From Bacteroidales bacterium (GTDB taxonomy: Bacteria > Bacteroidota > Bacteroidia > Bacteroidales > VadinHA17): a DNA stretch of 64,000 nt. A program made the position numbers and the translations under genes. Of the stretch, positions 54,642 to 63,387 are shown one piece after another. The stretch covers positions 1,612,001 to 1,676,000 of the forward strand of contig JADJLX010000005.1 of the NCBI GenBank assembly GCA_016709865.1, in the 5' to 3' direction. Each line of letters begins with the position of its first letter. Within the stretch, counting starts at the first letter, position 1. The notes under the pieces were generated by a model, which saw only the letters and a list, made by a program, of their open reading frames with translations, was not told where the DNA came from and ran no database searches.

Positions 54642-55713
54642 CAGAATTAATCATGAGTACAACCTCAGAGTTTTTCGGGTCGTTAGTATAAACGTAGATA
54701 GCTTTCGTTACCTTTCCTGAATAACCTCCTGAGTTGAAGGTAGCTTTTATTGAGCTCGACTGGCCCGGCTTGATTCCAACACCCTGGGTCCCCTGCTGAA
54801 CTGCAGTACAACCACAGGTAGATCTTACATGGCGGATAAATAAATCATTCTTACCTGTGTTCGTAAACTTGAATTCAACATCATTCTGAGTCGATCCTTT
54901 TATTTTACCAAGGTCAACAGCATTAGTTTCAAGCTTGAAAACCGGAGCACTAAGCATTTGCTCTTTAGTCATTGAGGAGAAATCCTCAACAAGGTTAGCA
55001 GAAATATAGAAATAAACGTTTTCCTGAACCACGCCATTTAGTTTTACCTTAACCATATCGCTGACATTACCCCAGCCTGCATTTTTTGTAGCGTCGAAAG
55101 TTCCTTCTATAAGTCCTTTCTGCCCTGGCTTTAGGGTTTCAGGAGTCGCTTTAATTGTAAGATGAGCAGGAATCTGATCAAATTCAATTTTAACCGGTAC
55201 TTCTGAAGGATTTATAACCGGCAATACCCTTATTTTTTTCTCTGTTTTCTTTACGTTTGTAAATGCGAGTTGCGGACTCTCGAATCTCACTCCTCCAACA
55301 GGGAAAGTAAATAATTCTTCAACCGTCTTTTCGCGGGGAGTAACCTCACCTTTTATTGTGATAACACTAACCTCGGGTTGGGTATTTGTATAAACAGATA
55401 AGGTTTTATTAAACTGGCCCGGACGGTCTTTAGGATCATAAATTGCAGTCAGTTTTCCTGTACCTCCTGCCGGAATAGGCTGACGTGTCCATTCAGGAGT
55501 AGTACAGCCGCATGAAGCCACCACATTCTTAATTACAAGCGGCTGAGAGCCGGTATTTGTAAGGATAAAATCATATTTCTGAGGTCCGGCTTCTTCTTTA
55601 AAAACACCGAAATCATGTTGATTTTCAGATAACTTCATTGTTGTTACTGCAATCTGAGCTCCTGAACTCAATGAGATCATAAACAGAGTTGCGATAAATA
55701 AAACCTTTTTCAT
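54613..55713 (-). CDS. secreted protein with two DUF1573 domains
   Basis: A 366 aa protein: signal peptide ending SSGAQ, then two immunoglobulin-like DUF1573 domains, each with the hallmark Cys-Gly-Cys (ASCGCTTPEW near residue 68 and STCGCTAVQ near 305). The function of the family is unknown. It is first gene of a two-gene operon with meaB. A -7 box lies at 55798-55805. Confidence 0.87.
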   Translation of the reverse strand: MKKVLFIATLFMISLSSGAQIAVTTMKLSENQHDFGVFKEEAGPQKYDFILTNTGSQPLVIKNVVASCGCTTPEWTRQPIPAGGTGKLTAIYDPKDRPGQFNKTLSVYTNTQPEVSVITIKGEVTPREKTVEELFTFPVGGVRFESPQLAFTNVKKTEKKIRVLPVINPSEVPVKIEFDQIPAHLTIKATPETLKPGQKGLIEGTFDATKNAGWGNVSDMVKVKLNGVVQENVYFYISANLVEDFSSMTKEQMLSAPVFKLETNAVDLGKIKGSTQNDVEFKFTNTGKNDLFIRHVRSTCGCTAVQQGTQGVGIKPGQSSSIKATFNSGGYSGKVTKAIYVYTNDPKNSEVVLMINSDVEQQAVPK

Positions 55714-55797
55714 ATCGATTGAAATTTTATATTGTTTGTAATAATCTTCTCTCCTTAAAATATAGTTATTATGATAAGGCCAGATTACTCTTTATAA

Positions 55798-55860
55798 CAA
55801 AGATAATACTGGTTTGGTTGCATCTGATACTTCAAAAATCGGGCCGAACCAATATCTTTG
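55798..55860. promoter_or_regulatory. divergent -7 boxes in the DUF1573 / propeller-barrel gap
   Basis: TATCTTTG on the minus strand at 55798-55805 and TATCTTTG on the plus strand at 55853-55860 face away from each other. A further plus-strand TAGTTTTG lies at 55921-55928, closer to the gene at 56000, with a TTTG upstream of it. The gap holds no other feature. Confidence 0.4.
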
Positions 55861-55999
55861 CAAACACATGCAAAAATAATAAAGTTTAATGTTTTTGAAT
55901 AGTTTAAAACAGAATATCATTAGTTTTGCTGACTGAACAGGACTATTTGGAACAATATTTGTTGATTTATTATCCTGTTTATCTGAATAGGTTTATAAA

Positions 56000-58900
56000 A
56001 TGAAGCTCATCAAAAGACTGATATTCACCGCCATAGCGAGTGCATTTTTTTTAAATGCAGGTGCTCAGTTTTATAATGGGCATCAGATGAATTTCGGAAA
56101 AAACAAGGTTCAGTATTACGATTATTACTGGTCGTACTACCGTTTCGACGATTTTGACTGCTACTTTAACGAATATGGCCGCGATCTTGCTCAGTTCACT
56201 GCAGATTATGCAATGAAGAAACTTGCGGAGATCGAAGACTATTTCGATTACACTCTTGAAAAGAGAATCATTTTCCTCATTTATAACAAGAACGCCGAGT
56301 ATAAGCAATCAAATGTGGGACTTGTAACTTTTGAAGAAGACAGTTATAATACCGGCGGATTCAGCAGGATAATAAAAAACAAGGTAATGCTCTACTACGA
56401 AGGCGATCATGTAGCTTACGAAAGACAGATCGCCGCCTCAATTACCGAGGTCATTATCAACGAGATGCTGTACAATGCTGATGTAAAGGACAGGGTGTCA
56501 AGTTCGTCTGTTATTTATATGCCAGACTGGTATATAAAAGGCCTCATCCGCTATGTCGCATACGGTTGGGATTACTCTGCAGAGAACAGGGTAAAGGATG
56601 GCTTCAAATCAGGAAAATACAAAAACATTAATCATCTGGAGTATGATGATGCACTCGATGCAGGATTATCATTCTGGAGATTTATCGGAAAGAAATACGG
56701 TGATGCTCTTATTCCCAATATAATTTATCTGACAAAGATTTATAAGAATATCGACGATGGATTTCTTTTCGTTATGGGACAGGATTTAAAGGATATTCTT
56801 AAAGAGTGGAAAGTATACTATAATGAAGAGTTTACAGGAGGCAGAGAGATCCCTGCAGACGATGAAAACACAATACGCAAATCGAGGAAAGAGCAGATCA
56901 TTCAGCAGGTACGAGTTAGTCCGGGAAATGACTATATAGCCTATGTAACAAACGACTGGGGCAGGAAACGCGTCTGGCTCTATGACCAGGCAACAGGAAA
57001 ACAAAAAATTATATTCAGAGCCGAACCAAAGTTCGAACAGGTAACTGATAATACATATCCGGTTATTGCATGGCACCCGAGCGGCAGAATTCTTACATTC
57101 ATTTCTGACGAAAAGGCAGATCTTGTATTGTATTTCTACCGTGTAAACGATAAGACCACTGAAAAACGTAATCTGCTCTATTTTGATAAGGTACTTGATT
57201 TTTCATATTCCCCGGAAGGTTCGAGACTTGCTTTTTCTGCTGTAAAGGATGGGATAACAGATATTTACATTCACACAATTGCTTCAGGTACAAACGAGCA
57301 GATAACACGCGATGTTGCGGATGATCTTAACCCTTCATTCCTTAAGGGGGAAAACGATAAGATCATTTTCTCCTCAAACCGCGTCTCAGATACGCTTAGG
57401 AACAACGCCGATCCTTTTGAAAAATTGGCAGATAATTTTGACCTTTTTACCTACAGACTGAATTCAAAAAGCAACGTGCTTGACAGATTATCAGAAGGTA
57501 AGTATACCGACAGGTTTGAAGCTACAGGCATAACAAAAAATAAAATTGCATATATCGGTGACCAAAATGGTATTTACAACAGGTATATCGGAAATTTTGA
57601 CAGTATTATCAGCTATATAGATACCACAACTCATTACAGACAATACATTAGCTCTCTGCCAGTTACCAACTATGACAGGAATATTATCAATCAGTCGGTA
57701 GTAAACGGATCGGACACATATGGTGAGCTGTTTTTCAACAATAGAAAATATGTTGTCAGAAAAGGTTTACTCAGTCAGTCAAAACAACTTAAAGCAACTG
57801 ATCTTCAGAATACAGTATACAGGGAAGAAAGAACACAGATGCTGCATAAAGCTGACAGTATTGAGCAGCTGAGACAATGGCTTGTTGCTGAAGACAAGAA
57901 AAGGAGAGACACACTTACCAAACCATTGTATGAATATTACATTACAAATGAACCAATTGATATAAACCATTATATTTTTGAGAGGGAAAAACAGAATTAT
58001 TACGACCAGCTCTGGCGAAAAGATTATATGGATATTGATCTGGATACCGGCCGGTTAAGACTGCCGCTTATCAGGATTTATGAGACGTCATTCTACAACA
58101 ATTATATTGCAAATCAGGTCGATTTCAGTTTCCTTAATAACTCTTATCAGGTTTACAGCGGTGGTGCTCCATATTATAATCCGGGAGTTAATATTCTTAC
58201 CAGGTTCGGGACATTAGATCTGTTTGAAAACTACAGAATTACGGGAGGATTCAGATTCTCGGGAAACTTCCAGAGTAATGAATATCTTCTCAGTGTTGAG
58301 AACCTGAAAGGAAAATTCGACAAACAACTTATCTTCCACAGGCAGTCATTCTTTAGCTACGATTCAATAGATTTCAAAAATATCTCTCAAAACGTATACC
58401 TAACCTATTCAAAGCCAATTACACCTGTGCTGGCGCTCAAAGCAACAGCTTCCTACAGGTTCGATCAGCATATTATTGTTGCATCAGATATTGCCACACT
58501 TAACAATAAAAACAGCTACCGGCACTGGGCAAGTCTGAAAGGTGAGATAATCTATGACAATACCCGCAAGAGAGCAGTTAATATTTACTTTGGAACCAGA
58601 TTCAAGGTATTTGGTGAATACTATAAAGAGCTTACACAGAGGAAAACCGATATGTTTGTTGTTGGGGCTGATATCAGGAAATATATCCGGATACATCGCG
58701 AGCTGATCTGGGCTAACAGGTTTGCAGCCAGTAGTTCATTCGGTCCCACAAAACTAATATACTACCTCGGCGGAGTTGACAACTGGATGGGATATCTGTT
58801 CAATAAATACCCAATGTTCGACAGCTCAATTCCTGTAACACCAAATGTAAATTACGGATTTCAGGCACTGGCCACCAACATGAGAGGATTTACCCAGAAC

Positions 58901-59272
58901 GTAAGGAATGGTAATAATTTTGCCCTCATTAACAGCGAGTTAAGATGGCCATTCATAAGATATTTTGCCGGACATCCGCTCCGGTCAAATTTCCTTAACA
59001 GTCTGCAGGTTGTTGGATTCGGCGATATAGGCACTGCCTGGTCAGGAAAGACACCATGGTCGGGGAATAACGGTTATGATATTGAGAAAATCAAAAATGG
59101 TCCGATTACTGTTACTCTCGACTCGAACAGAGAACCGGTTGTTGCAGGCTTCGGAGCAGGTGCAAGGGCACAGCTTTTCGGTTATTTTGTAAGGGCCGAC
59201 TGGGCCTGGGGTATAGAAGACAGTTATATCCTTCCAAGAATATTTTACCTCTCTTTCAGTCTTGATTTCTAA
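56000..59272 (+). CDS. large outer membrane protein: degenerate MA-peptidase-like, TolB-like propeller and BamA-like barrel
   Basis: A 1090 aa secreted protein. After a signal peptide (LIFTAIASAFFLNAGAQ) comes a region resembling gluzincin peptidases (about 25-270), in which the expected HExxH helix reads SITEVIINEMLYN and so has no zinc site. Then TolB-like PD40 propeller blades (about 300-500: SPGNDYIAYV, HPSGRILTFIS, SPEGSRLAFS), a linker, and a C-terminal outer-membrane barrel (about 700-1090) ending SFSLDF with a terminal Phe. The propeller would sit in the periplasm. Role unknown; an assembly or transport function is possible. Confidence 0.75.
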   Translation: MKLIKRLIFTAIASAFFLNAGAQFYNGHQMNFGKNKVQYYDYYWSYYRFDDFDCYFNEYGRDLAQFTADYAMKKLAEIEDYFDYTLEKRIIFLIYNKNAEYKQSNVGLVTFEEDSYNTGGFSRIIKNKVMLYYEGDHVAYERQIAASITEVIINEMLYNADVKDRVSSSSVIYMPDWYIKGLIRYVAYGWDYSAENRVKDGFKSGKYKNINHLEYDDALDAGLSFWRFIGKKYGDALIPNIIYLTKIYKNIDDGFLFVMGQDLKDILKEWKVYYNEEFTGGREIPADDENTIRKSRKEQIIQQVRVSPGNDYIAYVTNDWGRKRVWLYDQATGKQKIIFRAEPKFEQVTDNTYPVIAWHPSGRILTFISDEKADLVLYFYRVNDKTTEKRNLLYFDKVLDFSYSPEGSRLAFSAVKDGITDIYIHTIASGTNEQITRDVADDLNPSFLKGENDKIIFSSNRVSDTLRNNADPFEKLADNFDLFTYRLNSKSNVLDRLSEGKYTDRFEATGITKNKIAYIGDQNGIYNRYIGNFDSIISYIDTTTHYRQYISSLPVTNYDRNIINQSVVNGSDTYGELFFNNRKYVVRKGLLSQSKQLKATDLQNTVYREERTQMLHKADSIEQLRQWLVAEDKKRRDTLTKPLYEYYITNEPIDINHYIFEREKQNYYDQLWRKDYMDIDLDTGRLRLPLIRIYETSFYNNYIANQVDFSFLNNSYQVYSGGAPYYNPGVNILTRFGTLDLFENYRITGGFRFSGNFQSNEYLLSVENLKGKFDKQLIFHRQSFFSYDSIDFKNISQNVYLTYSKPITPVLALKATASYRFDQHIIVASDIATLNNKNSYRHWASLKGEIIYDNTRKRAVNIYFGTRFKVFGEYYKELTQRKTDMFVVGADIRKYIRIHRELIWANRFAASSSFGPTKLIYYLGGVDNWMGYLFNKYPMFDSSIPVTPNVNYGFQALATNMRGFTQNVRNGNNFALINSELRWPFIRYFAGHPLRSNFLNSLQVVGFGDIGTAWSGKTPWSGNNGYDIEKIKNGPITVTLDSNREPVVAGFGAGARAQLFGYFVRADWAWGIEDSYILPRIFYLSFSLDF

Positions 59273-59289
59273 AAACAAATCAGGAACTT

Positions 59290-59374
59290 ACACAGAGAAA
59301 CACAGAGAAGGCACAGAGAGACACAGAGAAATCCACTGATATATAACACCTTGCGCCTCTGGGTCTTTGCGAGA
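59290..59374. repeat. degenerate ACACAGAG-type short-word repeat with TTGCGCCTCTG tail
   Basis: About five imperfect ACACAGAGA units (59290-59330), then TTGCGCCTCTGGGTCTTTGC (59351-59370), which recurs at 47466 with two mismatches. The ACACGGAG words at 14209 belong to the same family. Confidence 0.7.
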
Positions 59375-59430
59375 ATTAAGAATATTATGATATATTTATC
59401 AGGTTTCTTTTTCAATTAAAAAAATAAAGG

Positions 59431-59438
59431 TAATTTTG
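59431..59438 (+). promoter_or_regulatory. -7 box for the ferredoxin gene
   Basis: TAATTTTG, perfect TAnnTTTG, 39 nt before the ATG. Confidence 0.45.
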
Positions 59439-59477
59439 TGAACATTATTGTAATTAACAAACCAAAAAATAATCGAA

Positions 59478-59645
59478 ATGGCTTACAAAATTAATGATGA
59501 TTGTACTGCTTGCGGAACATGCATCGATGAGTGTCCTGTTGAAGCAATATCAGAAGGCGATATCTATAAAATTGATGCTGATGTTTGCACCGACTGTGGT
59601 GCTTGCGCTGATGTTTGCCCCGTTGAGGCTATTCATCCTGCATAG
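59478..59645 (+). CDS. 2[4Fe-4S] ferredoxin
   Basis: A 55 aa protein, MAYKINDDCTACGTCIDECP and so on. Two complete CxxCxxCxxxCP motifs bind two [4Fe-4S] clusters in the clostridial-type fold. It carries low-potential electrons, for example for pyruvate:ferredoxin oxidoreductase or Rnf. It is monocistronic with its own -7 box and a strong terminator. Confidence 0.95.
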   Translation: MAYKINDDCTACGTCIDECPVEAISEGDIYKIDADVCTDCGACADVCPVEAIHPA

Positions 59646-59669
59646 TAACGCATATCCTAAGCAATAGAG

Positions 59670-59699
59670 AAGGGGCATGTCATGACATGCCCCTTTTTT
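59670..59699. terminator. palindromic terminator between ferredoxin and gldB
   Basis: A perfect 26-nt loop-free palindrome (arms AAGGGGCATGTCA and complement), then a T run on the plus strand. It can stop the ferredoxin transcript and, in reverse, gldB, whose stop codon is at 59698. Confidence 0.8.
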
Positions 59700-60723
59700 A
59701 TTGCGGATTGTATTTTGCTTTCTCGAGTATACTCTGTACGTCTGTATCTGTCATAAGCTCATCAAGCGTAACACCGCTTTTCATCATATATGACTCAACT
59801 ATCCTGAAGCCAATCCATACAGCTGCCTTACCGGGCGACTCACTTGTAAAATAGCTTGTGAAAGGAGCTTCACCGGTGAGCTTGCGGATAATAAACTGAT
59901 CTGTGTTAAACAACAGATCATTCTCAATAAGATACTCCCACATCTGACTTTCATTATTCCTGCAGAATTTCATCTGGTCAGGATTAAAGTCAAAGATCAG
60001 TTCATCTGATGTTTCAGGAAGCATGCACTTTTCGAAATACTTCAGTTTGCCCTGATGGATTATTTCACTCAAAACATTATCTGCCGGGTATTTCAAAAAT
60101 GAAAAATCCCATTCCGAGGCGGCCCAGGCATACATACAGTCAGGAACAATATTATCAGGAGTCATTCTTGCTGCCAGATATTTATAGATCTCAAGCCGCG
60201 GGTAGTATTCACAGTCAGCACCAAGGTACCTGTCGAGACCAATTCCGAGTACAGAATCGCCTGTAATTATGCTATTATTAAACCCTGTGATACAGGTATA
60301 AACAGACGGAACGTGTTCTTTCGGAAAATAATAAAGGTAATGTTTGAATGCATCGTTGAGACCTATCTCTAAGTTACTGACATCAGGGAAAATCTTAGAA
60401 GTGAGTGAATAAATATCGTTATTCTGCTTGTCAGTGCAAAACCTTACTAGAAAATCGCCGAATCCTAAATCATTTATATTTCCGGTGTTTATAACATAAC
60501 TGAACAGCTGAAGAAAGGTTCCGTATTTCTGCTTCAGATATGGAACCGTATCAATAATCTCCTCCGGATTAATATTGAACAGATCCTGCTCAAGTCTTTT
60601 AATCTGAATATCTGTCTTTATTGATGAAATATTAACCTTGTAGTGATTCTGTTTGCATGACGGTAATAATCCTATAGTAATTATTATCAGGACAAAAGCT
60701 GAAATCCGTATTCTCATTTTCAT
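59698..60723 (-). CDS. gldB: gliding motility lipoprotein GldB
   Basis: A 341 aa lipoprotein (lipobox LPSC, Cys23). The regions RLEQDLFNINPEE, YLKQKYGTFLQLF and DRYLGADCEYYPRLEIYKY, and overall length, match GldB. In Flavobacterium johnsoniae GldB is needed for gliding; many non-gliding Bacteroidota keep the gene. Its neighbours here are a PorT-family barrel and nadE. A -7 box TACTTTTG lies at 60740-60747. No gldC is present beside it. Confidence 0.87.
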   Translation of the reverse strand: MKMRIRISAFVLIIITIGLLPSCKQNHYKVNISSIKTDIQIKRLEQDLFNINPEEIIDTVPYLKQKYGTFLQLFSYVINTGNINDLGFGDFLVRFCTDKQNNDIYSLTSKIFPDVSNLEIGLNDAFKHYLYYFPKEHVPSVYTCITGFNNSIITGDSVLGIGLDRYLGADCEYYPRLEIYKYLAARMTPDNIVPDCMYAWAASEWDFSFLKYPADNVLSEIIHQGKLKYFEKCMLPETSDELIFDFNPDQMKFCRNNESQMWEYLIENDLLFNTDQFIIRKLTGEAPFTSYFTSESPGKAAVWIGFRIVESYMMKSGVTLDELMTDTDVQSILEKAKYNPQ

Positions 60724-60739
60724 ATCTGTTTAGCTTTCT

Positions 60740-60747
60740 CAAAAGTA
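60740..60747 (-). promoter_or_regulatory. -7 box for gldB
   Basis: TACTTTTG on the minus strand, 17 nt before the ATG. Confidence 0.4.
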
Positions 60748-60861
60748 AATAACTTTTCTGTTAATCGTTCTCTCTTAGGTAACGACACAATAAGTTCGCT
60801 TATTATTTGTTATTTTTACTGACTGAATTTTATTTGATTTATAATTAAATGATTCAATAAC

Positions 60862-61560
60862 ATGAGACTTACTAAAACATCCAACAGGCATATTAACAAG
60901 CTCTTACACATACTGCTTCTATTTATTATCCCTGGCATTATAAACGCTCAGCAAAAGATAAGTCTCGGCGTACATGCCGATCCGGTTATCGGATGGTTCG
61001 GCTCAGATATAAAAGAGACAAAGAATGATGGTGCACGACCAGGATTTAACTTCGGACTGACGTTCAATAAATATTTTACACCAAACTACTCCTTCTCAAC
61101 AGGCATTAGCCTTCTAAACACCGGAGGAAGGCTGGTGAGCAGCGATACTGTGGTTATGGAGTTTACAAATTTTAAATCGACAGTTCTTCCGGGAAAATCA
61201 GTTATTTATAAGATCCAGTATGTGTCTGTTCCGATAGGACTGAAACTGCAAACCAATCAGATCGGGTACCTGACGTTTTTTACAGATCTCGGACTGGATC
61301 CAAAAGTTGTCGTGGGCGGAAAAGCTGATATTAATAGTCTAAATGTTTCAGGTGAAAAGGCAATTAATGAATTAAGGATTTTCAATCTGTCATATCACAT
61401 TACTGCAGGTATAGAATACTCGTTAGGAGGTACCACAGCACTGGTAACAGGATTGGGCTTTGAAAATAATTTTCTTGATATTACAAAAGAGAACGGAGAT
61501 CAGCTGAAGGATAAAGTTACACACAAACTACTCAGTTTCAGACTGGGAGTTAATTTTTAA
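60862..61560 (+). CDS. PorT-family outer membrane beta-barrel protein
   Basis: A 232 aa protein with a signal peptide (LLFIIPGIINAQ) and about eight amphipathic strands, ending FRLGVNF with a terminal Phe. It resembles PorT-family barrels, one of which supports type IX secretion in Porphyromonas. It is divergent from gldB and 9 nt upstream of nadE. Whether it is PorT itself or a general family member cannot be settled by eye. Confidence 0.75.
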   Translation: MRLTKTSNRHINKLLHILLLFIIPGIINAQQKISLGVHADPVIGWFGSDIKETKNDGARPGFNFGLTFNKYFTPNYSFSTGISLLNTGGRLVSSDTVVMEFTNFKSTVLPGKSVIYKIQYVSVPIGLKLQTNQIGYLTFFTDLGLDPKVVVGGKADINSLNVSGEKAINELRIFNLSYHITAGIEYSLGGTTALVTGLGFENNFLDITKENGDQLKDKVTHKLLSFRLGVNF

Positions 61561-61569
61561 CAGAAGGAG

Positions 61570-63222
61570 ATGAAAATATCTGTTGCACAGCTAAACTACC
61601 ACATTGGCAACTTTGAAGGAAATAAATCTCTCATTTCCAATGCAATCAGCAAAGCCAAATCTGATGGGGCTGATCTTGTAATATTTTCAGAACTTTGTAT
61701 TACCGGTTATCCTCCTCTTGACCTTCTCGATCGTCATGATTTCATAGAAAAATGCAACATAACTGTAAAGGAGATTGCTGAGGAATGCAGAGGGATCGCA
61801 GCAATTGTCGGATCACCAACAATTAATAAAAACAAGGAAGGGAAAAAACTCTTCAATTCTGCTCTCTTATTATCTGAGGGGGAGATTATTTTCAGTGCAA
61901 ATAAAGCATTGCTTCCCACCTATGACATTTTTGATGAATACAGGTACTTTGAACCGGAAAAGAACTTCCGTGTATTCACATATAAAGGTGTAAGACTGGC
62001 GATTACAATCTGCGAAGATCTTTGGGATGAACAGCCTTTCGATAATGAATTTGAGAAAGCCCGCCTTTACACAATTTCACCGGCGGAAGAACTTTCGAAA
62101 CAAAATCCCGACATTATAATCAACATTTCCGCCTCGCCATTCTCATATACAAAAACTGAGGCGAAAGAGAATATTTTCAGGAATAAGGCTGTCAGATACA
62201 ATCTGCCGGTAATCACTGTTAATCAGACTGGTGCAAACACCGAGCTGATATTCGACGGGGCATCCCTGATTATTAATTATAAGGGTGAAGTATTAAGGAG
62301 ACTTCCATTTTTTGAGGAAGCAATTGAAACATTCGATTTTGACACAATACAATCAGGCAAATCCAACAATGGTCAGAAACGACAGGAGCCGGTGGAACTG
62401 ATTCATAAGGCCCTGGTAACAGGCATAAGGGATTATTTCCGGAAAACAGGTTTAAAAAGAAGCATTGTCGGACTCTCAGGCGGGATTGATTCAGCTGTGG
62501 TTCTCTGTCTGGCTGCTGAAGCAATAGGGAACGGGAATGTGCGTGCCCTGCTGATGCCCTCAAGATATTCATCAGACCATTCAGTAACTGATGCTGTTGC
62601 ACTTTCTGAAAAACTTAAGGTTCAACACGATACAATAAACATTGAAAAACCTTTCACTGCCTTTGAGGATGTCCTTAAACCTCTTTTTGCCGGAGTGGGA
62701 AGTGATGTAACAGAGGAAAACATTCAGGCCCGTGTAAGGGCTGTGCTTCTGATGGCTGTATCGAACAAGTTCGGTAATATTCTTCTGAATACCTCCAATA
62801 AGAGTGAAGCTGCAGTAGGTTATGGTACTCTTTACGGCGATATGGCCGGAGGGTTGTCAGTTATAGGTGATGTATACAAAACTGATGTATACAGGCTGGC
62901 AGAATATATTAACCGTGAGTCGGAGATAATTCCAATTAATATAATCAAAAAGCTTCCGTCAGCAGAACTAAGACCTGATCAATATGACTCTGATTCCCTT
63001 CCTGATTATAACATACTTGATGCAATTCTCTATCAGTACATCGAGTTACAGAAACCGGCAGAAAGAATTGTCAATGAAGGATTTGACAGGGAAATTGTTA
63101 ATAAAGTGATAAGGTTGATCAATTTCAATGAATATAAAAGATATCAGGCCCCTCCAGTGCTAAGAATCTCTTCAAAGGCTTTCGGAGCAGGGAGAAGAAT
63201 GCCTCTGGTTGCCAGATATTGA
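61570..63222 (+). CDS. nadE: glutamine-dependent NAD+ synthase
   Basis: A 550 aa two-domain enzyme. The N-terminal nitrilase-type glutaminase (1-265) has the triad Glu41, Lys112 and Cys148; the C-terminal NAD synthetase domain (about 275-550) has the ATP-binding loop GLSGGIDS (301-308). It amidates nicotinate adenine dinucleotide to NAD+ using glutamine. It is co-transcribed with the barrel gene. Confidence 0.95.
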   Translation: MKISVAQLNYHIGNFEGNKSLISNAISKAKSDGADLVIFSELCITGYPPLDLLDRHDFIEKCNITVKEIAEECRGIAAIVGSPTINKNKEGKKLFNSALLLSEGEIIFSANKALLPTYDIFDEYRYFEPEKNFRVFTYKGVRLAITICEDLWDEQPFDNEFEKARLYTISPAEELSKQNPDIIINISASPFSYTKTEAKENIFRNKAVRYNLPVITVNQTGANTELIFDGASLIINYKGEVLRRLPFFEEAIETFDFDTIQSGKSNNGQKRQEPVELIHKALVTGIRDYFRKTGLKRSIVGLSGGIDSAVVLCLAAEAIGNGNVRALLMPSRYSSDHSVTDAVALSEKLKVQHDTINIEKPFTAFEDVLKPLFAGVGSDVTEENIQARVRAVLLMAVSNKFGNILLNTSNKSEAAVGYGTLYGDMAGGLSVIGDVYKTDVYRLAEYINRESEIIPINIIKKLPSAELRPDQYDSDSLPDYNILDAILYQYIELQKPAERIVNEGFDREIVNKVIRLINFNEYKRYQAPPVLRISSKAFGAGRRMPLVARY

Positions 63223-63234
63223 ACAATTTTTAGT

Positions 63235-63254
63235 CCGTCGGTTAAAACCGACGG
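63235..63254. repeat. 20-nt palindrome (CCGTCGGTT type) after nadE
   Basis: CCGTCGGTT/AACCGACGG arms with a 2-nt centre, 13 nt after the nadE stop. It lacks a T run, so it is a repeat more than a classical terminator. Confidence 0.75.
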
Positions 63255-63322
63255 CAATTGAGAGACAAAATTAAAAATTCCTCTAATCCAATACAACTAT
63301 CTGTAACTGAATATGTTAAAAA

Positions 63323-63378
63323 ATGTTAATTTAGCATAGGTTAAATACTTTTATGTACATTTACATGCTATTTAACAT
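63323..63378. promoter_or_regulatory. dyad around the putative Crp/Fnr gene promoter
   Basis: ATGTTAATTTAGCAT (63323-63337) and ATGCTATTTAACAT (63365-63378) form an interrupted inverted repeat with 27 nt between. A -7-like TACTTTTA lies between the arms. This layout suggests an operator bound by a dimeric regulator, perhaps the gene's own product. Confidence 0.4.
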
Positions 63379-63387
63379 AATAAATTC

